A stretch of DNA of 40,561 nt from an uncultured Meiothermus sp. (lineage in GTDB: Bacteria > Deinococcota > Deinococci > Deinococcales > Thermaceae), in the NCBI GenBank assembly GCA_937950405.1, contig CALFDH010000045.1:1-40561 (forward strand), read 5' to 3'. The notes beneath the pieces were generated by a model. The model worked only from the letters and a program-made list of their open reading frames with translations, had not been told where the DNA came from and made no database searches. Of the stretch, positions 1 through 7,989 are shown piece after piece. The position numbers and the translations under genes were made by a program. Each line of letters begins with the position of its first letter. Positions within the stretch are counted from its first letter, which is position 1.

Positions 1-375
1 CCTTCGGCGCTCGAGCGCTACGTGGACTTCCCCCGTGTGCGAGAAAGTCTCAAAGCCGACCTCAACCGCACCCTAATGGAGCAAGCCAAACAAGACCAGT
101 CCGGGTTCGGTGCGTTAGGGCTCCTATTTGCGGCTTCATTGGTGGAGCCATTGGTCAACGCCCTAGTTACCCCCCAGGGTCTGGCCAGCATTGGCACCGG
201 TGAACAACCCCAAAATGGCAACCTTGAGGCGGTCAGAGACTGGCAGCTAAAGCGACAAGGTTTGTCCCAGGTTCTTCTTCATCACAAGGATAACCCCAAT
301 GAAGGCATTGTGATGGAAAGACAGGGCCTTGGCTGGAAGGTTGTACGGCTACAGATTCAGAACATTCAAAAGTAG
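1..375 (+). CDS. DUF2939 family protein, C-terminal part (cut by window edge)
   Basis: The reading frame is open from base 1 to the stop at 373-375, so the gene begins upstream of the window. The visible part starts with '[18 protein letters not shown]', the pattern of DUF2939 proteins, where a helix-rich N-terminus leads into a 'VDFP.(V/L)R.SLK' motif, followed by '[15 protein letters not shown]' and a C-terminal beta-rich tail. The GTG at 22 lies inside this conserved motif and is probably an internal Val, not the start. DUF2939 proteins are small, usually membrane-anchored proteins of unknown function. A cas7e relic with its own ribosome binding site begins 7 bases after the stop. That is not normal context for either gene and marks a rearrangement breakpoint. 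Confidence 0.75.
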   Translation, partial: PSALERYVDFPRVRESLKADLNRTLMEQAKQDQSGFGALGLLFAASLVEPLVNALVTPQGLASIGTGEQPQNGNLEAVRDWQLKRQGLSQVLLHHKDNPNEGIVMERQGLGWKVVRLQIQNIQK

Positions 376-382
376 GAGCGAT

Positions 383-469
383 ATGAAGCATCTCCTCGAG
401 ATCCACATCCTGCAAAACTTCGCCCCCAGTAACCTCAACCGCGACGATACCGGAAGCCCCAAGGACGCC
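383..469 (+). pseudogene. cas7e: cas7e (cse4/casC) N-terminal relic, truncated by an IS
   Basis: An ATG at 383, preceded by GGAG at 374-377, opens 29 codons with the N-terminal signature of the type I-E Cascade backbone protein Cas7e: '[18 protein letters not shown]' then 'TGSPKDA'. In intact Cas7e this continues into a glycine- and arginine-rich segment. Here homology stops at 469, exactly where the IS inverted repeat begins (472), and the frame runs into a stop at 512-514. The rest of Cas7e is not seen on the far side of the element at 1195, and no cse1, cse2, cas5, cas6e or CRISPR array is visible. This is a dead fragment left by loss or rearrangement of a type I-E locus. The identification rests on recall of the family N-terminus. 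Confidence 0.75.
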
Positions 470-471
470 TT

Positions 472-502
472 ATATGAGCTCCGTCTGACCCCATCCGCTA
501 TT
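472..502 (+). repeat. IS terminal inverted repeat, left
   Basis: This 31-base segment pairs with 1164-1194, with one mismatch (C versus A after CTCCGT). It marks the left boundary of the IS remnant, two bases after the end of cas7e similarity. Confidence 0.8.
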
Positions 503-510
503 GGAACCTG

Positions 511-945
511 CTAACTAGCTGTTCGTAAAAGCTCCACAGTTTTCGCCGTCATCAGAATCGAGAAAGCCAACCAGTGCCAGCCTCGCAAGGTCTCAGCCAG
601 CCGCTCATAGCCCTGCGCCAGCCTGCGAAACCGGGATGTCCAGGCAAACGAACGTTCCACCACCCAACGCTTCGGTAGCAGGACGAATCCTCGTTTGGCC
701 CCCTCCACCTTGACCACACACAGAAGGCTCGCTTCAGCGACCGCCAGGGCGCTTGTGCCCGTCATACCCGGCCCGCTCCCCACTTTGCGGGGTGGACTGT
801 AGGGTGCGGGCATCGTAGATGGCAGCGCTGGGATGGGCGGCTCTACCCTGGAGCGTTCGCGGGGTCATGCGCAGGTCATAAGAATTCCCTCTGATCTCGT
901 CCTTCAGCCTCGCTCCACCAAGCCTTCTGTATCCCGATAGGGGGG
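511..945 (-). pseudogene. IS5-family transposase, frameshifted and internally deleted
   Basis: Two minus-strand frames carry pieces of one DDE transposase. The upstream piece (about 945-735) contains '[20 protein letters not shown]' followed by a 'YDGHKRP' block, the region of the first catalytic Asp in IS5-type enzymes. The downstream piece (about 700-511) contains '[20 protein letters not shown]' and then '[12 protein letters not shown]', the C-terminal block with the catalytic Glu (VVER). The middle block with the second Asp (typically D.GY.G) is missing, and the two pieces are in different frames. The N-terminal ~40-100 residues are also not recognisable; that space is taken by the dispersed repeat. 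The gene cannot make an active transposase. Confidence 0.75.
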
Positions 946-984
946 GTGGAGTTTGTCTAGGGGATGCCAGGCATTTATCGTTTT

Positions 985-1093
985 CCCCTTTCCCTCTCCC
1001 CTTGCGGAAGAGGGTGGCGTTACCGCTGGCAAGTTCGCTACTCATTTTGCCGAATAAGACAGTTCTTGCGGCAATCCGGTGTCGCCGGGTGAG
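985..1093 (+). repeat. ~110-bp dispersed repeat, copy 1 (inside the IS remnant)
   Basis: It begins with a C/T-rich block and the hairpin half CCCTCTCCCCTTGCGG..AGAGGGTGGCG and ends with GTGTCGCCGGGTGAG. It aligns end to end with the reverse complement of 12444-12552, with matching interior segments such as 'TACTC.TTT.GCC'. The match with that copy extends another ~17 bases outside the left end (GCCAGGC..TTATC..TTT). Length is 109 bases. Confidence 0.75.
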
Positions 1094-1163
1094 CGATTAC
1101 AACGGCGGTGTTCATGCAAGAGCCTGAGGAGGTGCTTGGAAAGTTGTATGAACCCTTACGCCT

Positions 1164-1194
1164 AATAGCGGATGGGGTCATACGGAGCTCATAT
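1164..1194 (-). repeat. IS terminal inverted repeat, right
   Basis: This is the reverse complement of 472-502 with one mismatch. It marks the right boundary of the IS remnant. Confidence 0.8.
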
Positions 1195-1432
1195 GAGCAG
1201 CACAAAAACACAATCTCGGGTGGGTACTAAACACGCCTGCCAGGCTTAAGGAAACAAGTTTTGCTTCGATGCCGGTCAAGCAATCCGGATTATTGGCTGG
1301 GGGTGCTACCGAAAACGGCTCCTTAAGGGACACCCAAGACACGAACGAGAATGGCGAACAAAAACCCCTCTCCCGCTGGGTGAGGGGAAAAGGTCGAACG
1401 GGGTCAACAGGCTTTTGAGGTATCTCCACGAT
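1195..1432. other. Non-coding stretch between IS remnant and thrS promoter
   Basis: No convincing gene is seen on either strand. The minus-strand open frame here crosses the IS end and has no recognisable sequence. At 1366-1390 a CCCCTC...GAGGGG hairpin (ACCCCTCTCCCGCTGGGTGAGGGG region) resembles the start of the ~110-bp repeat family but lacks the rest. Confidence 0.4.
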
Positions 1433-1461
1433 TTGACTCCCACCCCGCACAGACGTAGACT
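1433..1461 (+). promoter_or_regulatory. thrS promoter, TTGACT-N17-TAGACT
   Basis: The -35 TTGACT lies at 1433-1438 and the -10 TAGACT at 1456-1461, with a 17-base spacer. Transcription would start near 1467-1469, only 3-5 bases before the ATG of the leader peptide at 1472, so the leader peptide would be translated from a leaderless or nearly leaderless mRNA, as is common in Deinococcus-Thermus. Confidence 0.7.
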
Positions 1462-1471
1462 TCTAGGCAAG

Positions 1472-1513
1472 ATGGGGTCTCGGCAGACTACTAGACCTGG
1501 GGGGAACTTCTAG
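1472..1513 (+). CDS. thrS leader peptide, 13 codons with tandem Thr codons
   Basis: An ATG at 1472 opens MGSRQTTRPGGNF and stops at TAG 1511-1513. Codons 6 and 7 (1487-1492) are both ACT, Thr, directly upstream of the threonyl-tRNA synthetase gene. The position of the stop inside the antiterminator strand and of the Thr codons inside the preceding small hairpin is what a ribosome-mediated attenuator requires. AGG at 1465-1467 is a weak ribosome binding site; the predicted transcript start makes leaderless initiation more likely. The assignment is inference from arrangement; a peptide this short has no homology evidence. Confidence 0.6.
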   Translation: MGSRQTTRPGGNF

Positions 1514-1537
1514 CCTGAGGGCGATGGAGGTTCTCCC
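1500..1537 (+). promoter_or_regulatory. Antiterminator hairpin of the thrS leader
   Basis: Bases 1500-1510 can pair with 1527-1537 over 11 positions (nine Watson-Crick, two G-U). This uses bases 1534-1537, which are also the 5' side of the terminator stem, so the two structures exclude each other. Upstream, 1491-1495 (CTAGA) can pair with 1509-1513 (TCTAG), and 1476-1480 with 1493-1497, giving the protector helix that a ribosome stalled at the Thr codons would block. Confidence 0.6.
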
Positions 1538-1568
1538 GGCTCGTGGTTAGAGGGCCGGGATTTTTTTT
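1534..1568 (+). terminator. Intrinsic terminator (attenuator) in front of thrS
   Basis: Stem TCCCGGCTC (1534-1542) pairs with GGGCCGGGA (1552-1560), nine pairs including one G-U, around a 9-base loop, followed by eight T at 1561-1568. It ends only nine bases before the thrS ATG, so it acts as a leader attenuator and not as the end of an upstream gene; no gene ends upstream within 1 kb on this strand. Confidence 0.85.
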
Positions 1569-1577
1569 GAGGTGACT

Positions 1578-3536
1578 ATGAACGCAGTGCTTCCCGACGG
1601 ACGAAAACTGGAACTGAAGCCCGGCGCCACAGCAGCCGATGCGGCCAAAGCCATTGGCCCCGGCCTGGCCAAGGCCGCGATTGGGGCTATTGCCAATGGC
1701 GAGCTTTACGACCTGCTCAAGCCTCTGCCCGATGGGGCCGAACTCCGCATTCTGACCGAGCGCGACCCCGAGTATGTGCAGCTTTTCCGCCATACCCTGG
1801 CCCACGTGATGGCCCAGGCCGTACGCGAGCTGTACGCCGAGCGGGGTTTTGCGCCGGAGCAGGTCAAGCTGGCCATCGGGCCGGTGATCGAAAACGGCTT
1901 TTATTACGACATCGATGCCCCCGAGCCCCTTCGCGAGGAGGACTTGCCGGTAATTGAGGGAAAGATGCGGGCAATCGTGGCGGCCAACCTGCCCCTGGAA
2001 CGCTTTGTGCTGCCGCGCGAAGAGGCCCTGAAGCGCTATGCAGGTATTGACCCCTACAAGACCGAGCTGATTCAAGACCTGCCCGAAAACGAGGAGCTGA
2101 GCTTTTACAAGCAAGGCGACGAGCAGTTTGGCTTTACCGACATGTGCCGGGGGCCCCACGTGCCCAGCACAGGCCGCATTCCCCCGCACTTCAAACTGAC
2201 CAGCATTGCCGGTGCCTACTGGCGGGGCGATTCGAGCCGCCCCATGCTCCAGCGCATCTACGGCATTGCCTTCCGCACTAAGGAAGAGCTGGACAACTAC
2301 CTCTGGCAGCAGGAGGAAGCCAAACGCCGCGACCACCGCAAGCTAGGGGCGGAGCTTGACCTTTTTACCATTAGCGAGGAGGTGGGCAAAGGGCTGCCTT
2401 TGTGGCTGCCGCGGGGGTCGTTTATCCGGCGGCAGATGGAAGACTACATGTACCACAAAGAGCAGGAGTACGGCTACCACTACGTCTACACCCCGCACAT
2501 TGCCAGCGCAAAGCTCTACTACACCTCCGGCCACCTGCCCTACTACAAGGACGACATGTACGCCCCCATCGAGATTGAGGGTGAGGAATACTACCTCAAG
2601 CCGATGAACTGCCCGCACCACCACATGATCTACAAGGCCCGACCCAAGAGCTACCGCGACCTGCCCCTGCGGTTAGCCGAGTTTGGCACGGTGTACCGCT
2701 TCGAGCTTTCGGGCACCCTCTCGGGTCTGACGCGGGCCCGGGGTTTCACGCAGAACGACGCGCACATCTACTGCTCGAGGGCGCAGGTGACCGAAGAGTT
2801 CATCAAGGTAATTCAACTGTTCGACGAGGTGTACCGCGACTTTGGTATTTCGGACTACTGGTTCCGCCTCTCGCTCCCGGACTTTGAGCACAACCCCGAG
2901 AAGTTTGGCGAGGAAAACGACAACTGGCGTGACTCGATTGCGGCCATCCGGGCGGCCCTCGAGCAGACCGGCGCCAAATACGTGGAGGGCATCGGCGAGG
3001 CCACCTTCTACGGCCCCAAGCTGGATGTGCAGATCCGCAGTGTGCTGGGCAAGGAAGATACCATCGCCACCAACCAGCTCGACTTTATCGTGCCTGAGCG
3101 GTTCGGCCTCGAGTTCACCAACGAGCGTGGCGAGAAGGAAACCCCGGTGGTCATCCACCGCGCCATCATGGGCAGTTTCGACCGCTTTTTTGCGTTTTAC
3201 CTCGAGCACACCGCCGGCGACTTCCCCCTGTGGCTCTCCCCCATCCAGGCCGTGATTGTGCCCATCTCGGACCGGCACCTCGAGTATGCCCAGCAGGTAG
3301 CCGCCCAGATGCGTAAACACAAACTGCGCGTGGAGATAGACAGCCGCCCCGAGCGCATGAACGCCAAAATCCGCGATGCCGAACTCCAGAAAATTCCGCT
3401 GATTCTGGTGCTGGGCGACAAGGAAGCCGAAGCAGGCACGGTAAACCTGCGCGAGCGGCATGTGAAGGAGCAGCGCACGTTAGGCATTGCGGAGCTGATT
3501 GCCGAGATGAAGGGGCGGGTGGAGGCGAAGCGCTAG
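1578..3536 (+). CDS. thrS: Threonyl-tRNA synthetase
   Basis: This cytosolic class II enzyme charges tRNA-Thr. From the ATG at 1578 it has 652 residues, normal for bacterial ThrRS. In order it shows the TGS domain (about 1-60), the editing domain with 'FRHTLAHVMAQAV' (H72, H76) and 'MCRGPH' (C190, H194), and the catalytic core with 'KPMNCPHHHM' (zinc ligand C345), 'SGLTRARGFTQNDAHIYC' (zinc ligand H396) and 'VVIHRAIMGS' (third zinc-ligand His). A C-terminal anticodon-binding domain follows. GTG 1572 is in frame, but GAGGTG at 1569-1574 is better read as the ribosome binding site of ATG 1578. The gene stands alone behind its own promoter and attenuator. Confidence 0.97.
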   Translation: MNAVLPDGRKLELKPGATAADAAKAIGPGLAKAAIGAIANGELYDLLKPLPDGAELRILTERDPEYVQLFRHTLAHVMAQAVRELYAERGFAPEQVKLAIGPVIENGFYYDIDAPEPLREEDLPVIEGKMRAIVAANLPLERFVLPREEALKRYAGIDPYKTELIQDLPENEELSFYKQGDEQFGFTDMCRGPHVPSTGRIPPHFKLTSIAGAYWRGDSSRPMLQRIYGIAFRTKEELDNYLWQQEEAKRRDHRKLGAELDLFTISEEVGKGLPLWLPRGSFIRRQMEDYMYHKEQEYGYHYVYTPHIASAKLYYTSGHLPYYKDDMYAPIEIEGEEYYLKPMNCPHHHMIYKARPKSYRDLPLRLAEFGTVYRFELSGTLSGLTRARGFTQNDAHIYCSRAQVTEEFIKVIQLFDEVYRDFGISDYWFRLSLPDFEHNPEKFGEENDNWRDSIAAIRAALEQTGAKYVEGIGEATFYGPKLDVQIRSVLGKEDTIATNQLDFIVPERFGLEFTNERGEKETPVVIHRAIMGSFDRFFAFYLEHTAGDFPLWLSPIQAVIVPISDRHLEYAQQVAAQMRKHKLRVEIDSRPERMNAKIRDAELQKIPLILVLGDKEAEAGTVNLRERHVKEQRTLGIAELIAEMKGRVEAKR

Positions 3537-3840
3537 AGCTTTACGCTTCAAAATCTGGCGTGGCTTCCGACTCGGCCAGGACGCTTTCCCCTTATCCTTG
3601 AAATGAGCGTGGGTCTTTGGCAAACAACTCGGAAACTCTACAGGTGAACCCCGGTAGCAGGCGAGGGATTGAGCGCCGCGAGCCGAGACTTTTCTCCCGG
3701 AGTAGCCCTTGTAACTGCCCTTCCAACCAGGCCGGAGTATCACAGGCCAAGGAAGCCCATGTGCTCACCCTTCCTCAGCTTCCAAGCAGGGTTTGGTCTG
3801 TAGCCAAACCCCTGCTCGGAGCCAGAAACAAGCCCCATCT
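3537..3840. other. Intergenic region between thrS and the convergent acylase gene
   Basis: No gene is supported on either strand in these ~300 bases. The only clear structure is the hairpin at 3785-3816. Confidence 0.5.
3785..3816 (-). terminator. Possible terminator of the penicillin acylase gene
   Basis: AGCAGGGTTTGG (3785-3796) and CCAAACCCCTGCT (3804-3816) form a 12-bp stem with one bulged base and a 7-base loop, 25 bases beyond the end of the minus-strand gene. No long U-run follows on the minus strand, so termination strength is uncertain. Confidence 0.5.
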
Positions 3841-6204
3841 TCAGGGCCGGAGCTCCAAAGTCCAGGTCTGGCCCCAGTCGGCGGGCCGGGTGCTCAGGGG
3901 CACGGTCTGATTGTCCCGCCAGAGCCACAGCAGGTTGTCGAAGTAGGGGCTGAACACATCGGCAGACTGGCCCATGGGGTAGATAATGCGGCTGTTGTCG
4001 GGGTCGGCGAGGTCGAAGAGGGTGCGCAGGCTGGCCCCGGAGGTGTGCAGGAAGGTGTCCTGGTTGTAGTTAGCCACATTGAGGGTGTGCATGGAGCCAG
4101 GGGTGGGCAGAGTGCGGTTGAACAGGCCGCCAATGAGGGGCGTGGAGGCAAGCGGGGAAGGCAGGGTGGCCTGGTGCAGCCGGCCCCACTGCCACTGGGC
4201 GGGGTCTTTGCCCAGGCGGCGCTCGAGTTCCGCGCCAGCCTTCTCCAGCGCCTGGGCCATGAACTGAGCGCAGTTCTGGATACCGGCACTGGCGTTTCTG
4301 CACCAGCGACCATCCTCCCGCAGGGTCTTGACGAAGGTATAGGGCACCGGCGGGTAGCGCAGCTCGAGCTCGTCCTCGAGCATCCGGGAAATCTCGCGGT
4401 AATAGAAAGCAAAGGCCGTGGCTCCTACCGAGTTAAGCTCGGCTCGCAAATCCCAGCCGCGTACCGCGTCTTGCAGGCGCCGCGCCGCCTCGCTCTGGGG
4501 TTGCAGGGCCAACAGGCCCGGCAGCATCTCCCGGGCGATAATCGAGTACGTGTCACCCTGCCAGCGGGCCATCTCCGCCAGGCTGGCTTTAGGCGTGGCC
4601 AGAATCAGGTCGCGGATACGCTGGGCGCGAAAAACCTCGGTGGTGTAGCTGGAGATATCGGGCCCACCGTGCGGTAAAACGCGGTTGTTGGCACTGCTGA
4701 CAAACCCTTCGCGGGGGTTCACCACCTGCGGCAGGCGCTCCAAGGCCACATAGCCCTTCCACTGCTGCCCCTGGCGGGCGCTGGCCGGAAAGCGCCCATC
4801 CCAGTCGCGCACCGGAATCAGGCCCGGCGCAATGTAGCCAATGTTACCGTCTGCATCTGCATAGACAAAGTTTTGCATGGGGGCCGCGTAGCGCCTCAGG
4901 GCTTCCCGAAACTCGGCGGCGTTGCGGGCACGGTTCATATCCAGGTAGGCATCCAGGGTGGTGTCCTGGGGCTCCAAGCCCGTCCAGCGCACCGCTACCG
5001 CCTGGTTCTCGCCAGCAATGGCCGTTCCGGCGGTCAGGCCAGGCCGCAAGAAAGCCCGGCCTAGATCGGAAATCACCGGGCCGTACTCGCTTTCGCGCAC
5101 CGTAAGGGTCACCGGGTCGGCCCCGCGTACCTGAATGACCTCCTGGCGCAGGCGCAGCGGCACCAGCCCGGTGGGGGTTCGGTAGTACTGCCCTTCCAAA
5201 TCCAGCACGAATAAATCCATTACGTCGGGCCGGACATTGGTCGCCCCCCAGGCCACCCGGTCGTTGCGACCCAGGAAAACCCCCGGCACCCCCGGAATGG
5301 TGGCCCCGATTGCCTGGTAGCCGGGGCCGCGCAGGTCGGCGATGTACCACAAGGCCGGGTTTTGCAGGCGCAGGTGGGGGTCGTTGGCCAGCAGGGGTTT
5401 GCCGGTGGTGGTACGCGACCCAGCCAGCACCCAGTTGTTCGAGCCCTGGTCGGCGGTACGGGGGGCCATGCGAAGGGTCTCGGAGAACTGGGCCAGCTCT
5501 CGCAGTGTAGCCAGCATTGCGGGCGACAGCGGCGTCAGTTCAGTGGGTTGGCCTGGATTGGCCCGATCATCGCTGCCGCGCAGGTCGCCCGGTTGCAGCA
5601 CAGTGGGCCACCCCTCCGGATAGGCGCCGCGCAGGTCATTGAAGCCTTCCAGCCCGACCTTGCTCAGGATGAAGGCGTTGTCAATCTCGTCCTGCCAGAC
5701 CTGCCCGAGGTCGTAGGACTGGAGCTTGCCCCAGGCCAGGGTGTCGGCAGGCGTCCAGGGCTCCGGGGTGAAGCCCAACAGGGCAAAGGGCAAGGGCAGG
5801 TTGCCCTCGCGGATGAACTGATTGACCCCCGCGGCATAGGCTTCCAGGGCACGGCGGGTGAACTCGGTGTGGTTGGGGAACGAAGCCTGGGCCGCGCGGT
5901 AAAAGCCCCAGGTGCGGAAGAATCGGTCTTGCTCGAGGGCCCCACTCCCCAGAATTTCCGACAACCGGCCCTGCGCTGCACGGCGCCCCAGCTCCATCTG
6001 GAATAGCCGATCCTGGGCGTGCACATACCCCTGGGCAAAGAACACGTCCATATCGCTCGAGAGGGCCCGGATATGCGGAATGCCCCAGCGGTCAAAGGTA
6101 ATGTTCACCGGCCCTGAAAGCCCCTGCACCTGGCGTACCTGGCTGGCAGGAACACACGAAACCAGCAGCAAAAGCCCGGCTAACCAAAGAAAAAGCAAGC
6201 GCAT
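3841..6204 (-). CDS. Penicillin acylase family lipoprotein
   Basis: A 787-residue N-terminal-nucleophile hydrolase of the penicillin amidase (S45) family, which cleaves amide bonds of beta-lactams, acyl-homoserine lactones or other N-acyl compounds; the natural substrate cannot be read from sequence. The N-terminus is a hydrophobic signal ending in a lipobox (LVSC, Cys17), so the protein is probably lipid-anchored outside the membrane. The alpha part has 'DRWGIPHIRA' and 'GYVHAQDRLFQMELGRR'; the beta part begins at Ser255 in 'DQGSNNWVLAG', the expected autocatalytic cleavage site and nucleophile, followed by 'GKPLLANDPHL'. Length is typical. The start has GGAGG 8 bases upstream. The gene stands alone on the minus strand. 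Thermus carries a related acylase. Confidence 0.92.
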   Translation of the reverse strand: MRLLFLWLAGLLLLVSCVPASQVRQVQGLSGPVNITFDRWGIPHIRALSSDMDVFFAQGYVHAQDRLFQMELGRRAAQGRLSEILGSGALEQDRFFRTWGFYRAAQASFPNHTEFTRRALEAYAAGVNQFIREGNLPLPFALLGFTPEPWTPADTLAWGKLQSYDLGQVWQDEIDNAFILSKVGLEGFNDLRGAYPEGWPTVLQPGDLRGSDDRANPGQPTELTPLSPAMLATLRELAQFSETLRMAPRTADQGSNNWVLAGSRTTTGKPLLANDPHLRLQNPALWYIADLRGPGYQAIGATIPGVPGVFLGRNDRVAWGATNVRPDVMDLFVLDLEGQYYRTPTGLVPLRLRQEVIQVRGADPVTLTVRESEYGPVISDLGRAFLRPGLTAGTAIAGENQAVAVRWTGLEPQDTTLDAYLDMNRARNAAEFREALRRYAAPMQNFVYADADGNIGYIAPGLIPVRDWDGRFPASARQGQQWKGYVALERLPQVVNPREGFVSSANNRVLPHGGPDISSYTTEVFRAQRIRDLILATPKASLAEMARWQGDTYSIIAREMLPGLLALQPQSEAARRLQDAVRGWDLRAELNSVGATAFAFYYREISRMLEDELELRYPPVPYTFVKTLREDGRWCRNASAGIQNCAQFMAQALEKAGAELERRLGKDPAQWQWGRLHQATLPSPLASTPLIGGLFNRTLPTPGSMHTLNVANYNQDTFLHTSGASLRTLFDLADPDNSRIIYPMGQSADVFSPYFDNLLWLWRDNQTVPLSTRPADWGQTWTLELRP

Positions 6205-6516
6205 CGCTCAACCTCCAGACTGGCCTCTGGGTGAACAGGCCCGTCAGGGCTCTGTCCCAACAGGGGATCGTCCTCACTTTACCCGAGTCGAGCCCTGTGC
6301 AATAAAGCACAGCAGGCTACAGACCTGCCGACAAACGCCATCTTTGCCTGAACACTTGGCAAACCATTGGAATGATGGTGGAGGGAATAGGGGTTAGGGA
6401 TCAGGGGGTGGGTGACAGGCGATAGAAACCCACTACCCACCTCCTACCACCCCCTTTCGCCTGGTGTATCGTTGAAAGTTGGTTGTGCGCCTAAAGTTGG
6501 TATAACGCGTGGGCTT
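6205..6516. other. Intergenic region upstream of the acylase gene
   Basis: No gene is seen. On the minus strand TTGCAC (6298-6303) and TAAAGT (6276-6281) could be a weak promoter for the acylase (spacer 16 bases or less). Around 6395-6465 lies a low-complexity stretch of G-rich then C-rich sequence (GGGGGTGGG ... CCCACC..CCACCCCC), typical of intergenic filler in this genome. Confidence 0.35.
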
Positions 6517-7617
<1,101 letters not shown>

Positions 7618-7989
7618 TTGGAGGCTCCCTTGTGTTCGCACTTATCCAGGTGGGTTGAATCGGCGTTTACCAGAAGCTGCGGCCCAGCAGGTATTGCAAT
7701 GAGTGCCGATTATCTATATCGGCTGGGGCAACGATACCGATGCACCTTTCCAACCCACGCTCATGAGTATATTTCAACCTATCCCAAAAGGTTGACCTAA
7801 ATGAACAAAGCTTAACGTTAGAGCGGTCATATCGTTCTCTTGAGGTGCTGCCATTTTTGCCTGGAGCAATCGCCGAATGCCCAAAGCTGAAGGCCAGATG
7901 ACCTTATGGCACCACAAGCATTTCGTCCCTCCCTCGAGAAGGGCAACCCATGACGAACAGCAATTTGTAGCCCGAGGTATCGCTCCAGA
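7618..7989. other. Intergenic region upstream of pilT
   Basis: About 370 bases with no supported gene. It contains the dyad GCCGAT-tatctat-ATCGGC at 7705-7723, AT-rich for this genome, about 90 bases upstream of pilT and a candidate operator or promoter region. TATACT on the minus strand (around 7770) is a possible -10, but no good -35 matches it. Confidence 0.35.

Larger units (their letters stand above)
472..1194 (-). mobile_element. IS5-family insertion sequence remnant with 31-bp terminal inverted repeats
   Basis: Bases 472-502 and 1164-1194 are inverted repeats of 31 bases with a single mismatch; both begin ATATGAGCTCCGT when read inwards. Between them lies a decayed DDE transposase on the minus strand. 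The span of 723 bp is shorter than an intact IS of this family (roughly 0.85-1.2 kb) and contains a copy of the ~110-bp dispersed repeat at 985-1093. No clear target-site duplication is visible: TT lies outside the left end and GA outside the right. The left end abuts the cas7e relic. Confidence 0.75.

Noticed and set aside
1178-1450. 90-residue minus-strand open frame
   Set aside because: It spans the IS end and the thrS promoter region, has no recognisable domain and no ribosome binding site.
1468-1570. T-box riboswitch in front of thrS
   Set aside because: The leader is only ~110 bases and has no AGGGUGGNACCGCG-like T-box; a leader peptide with Thr codons explains the structures better.
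26-1577. CRISPR array near the cas7e relic
   Set aside because: No regularly spaced direct repeats of 28-37 bases are present in the window.
1491-2336. 281-residue minus-strand open frame inside thrS
   Set aside because: Antisense shadow of a high-GC gene; the thrS frame is fully conserved.
5362-6006. 214-residue plus-strand open frame
   Set aside because: Antisense to the penicillin acylase; composition is that of a GC-rich shadow.
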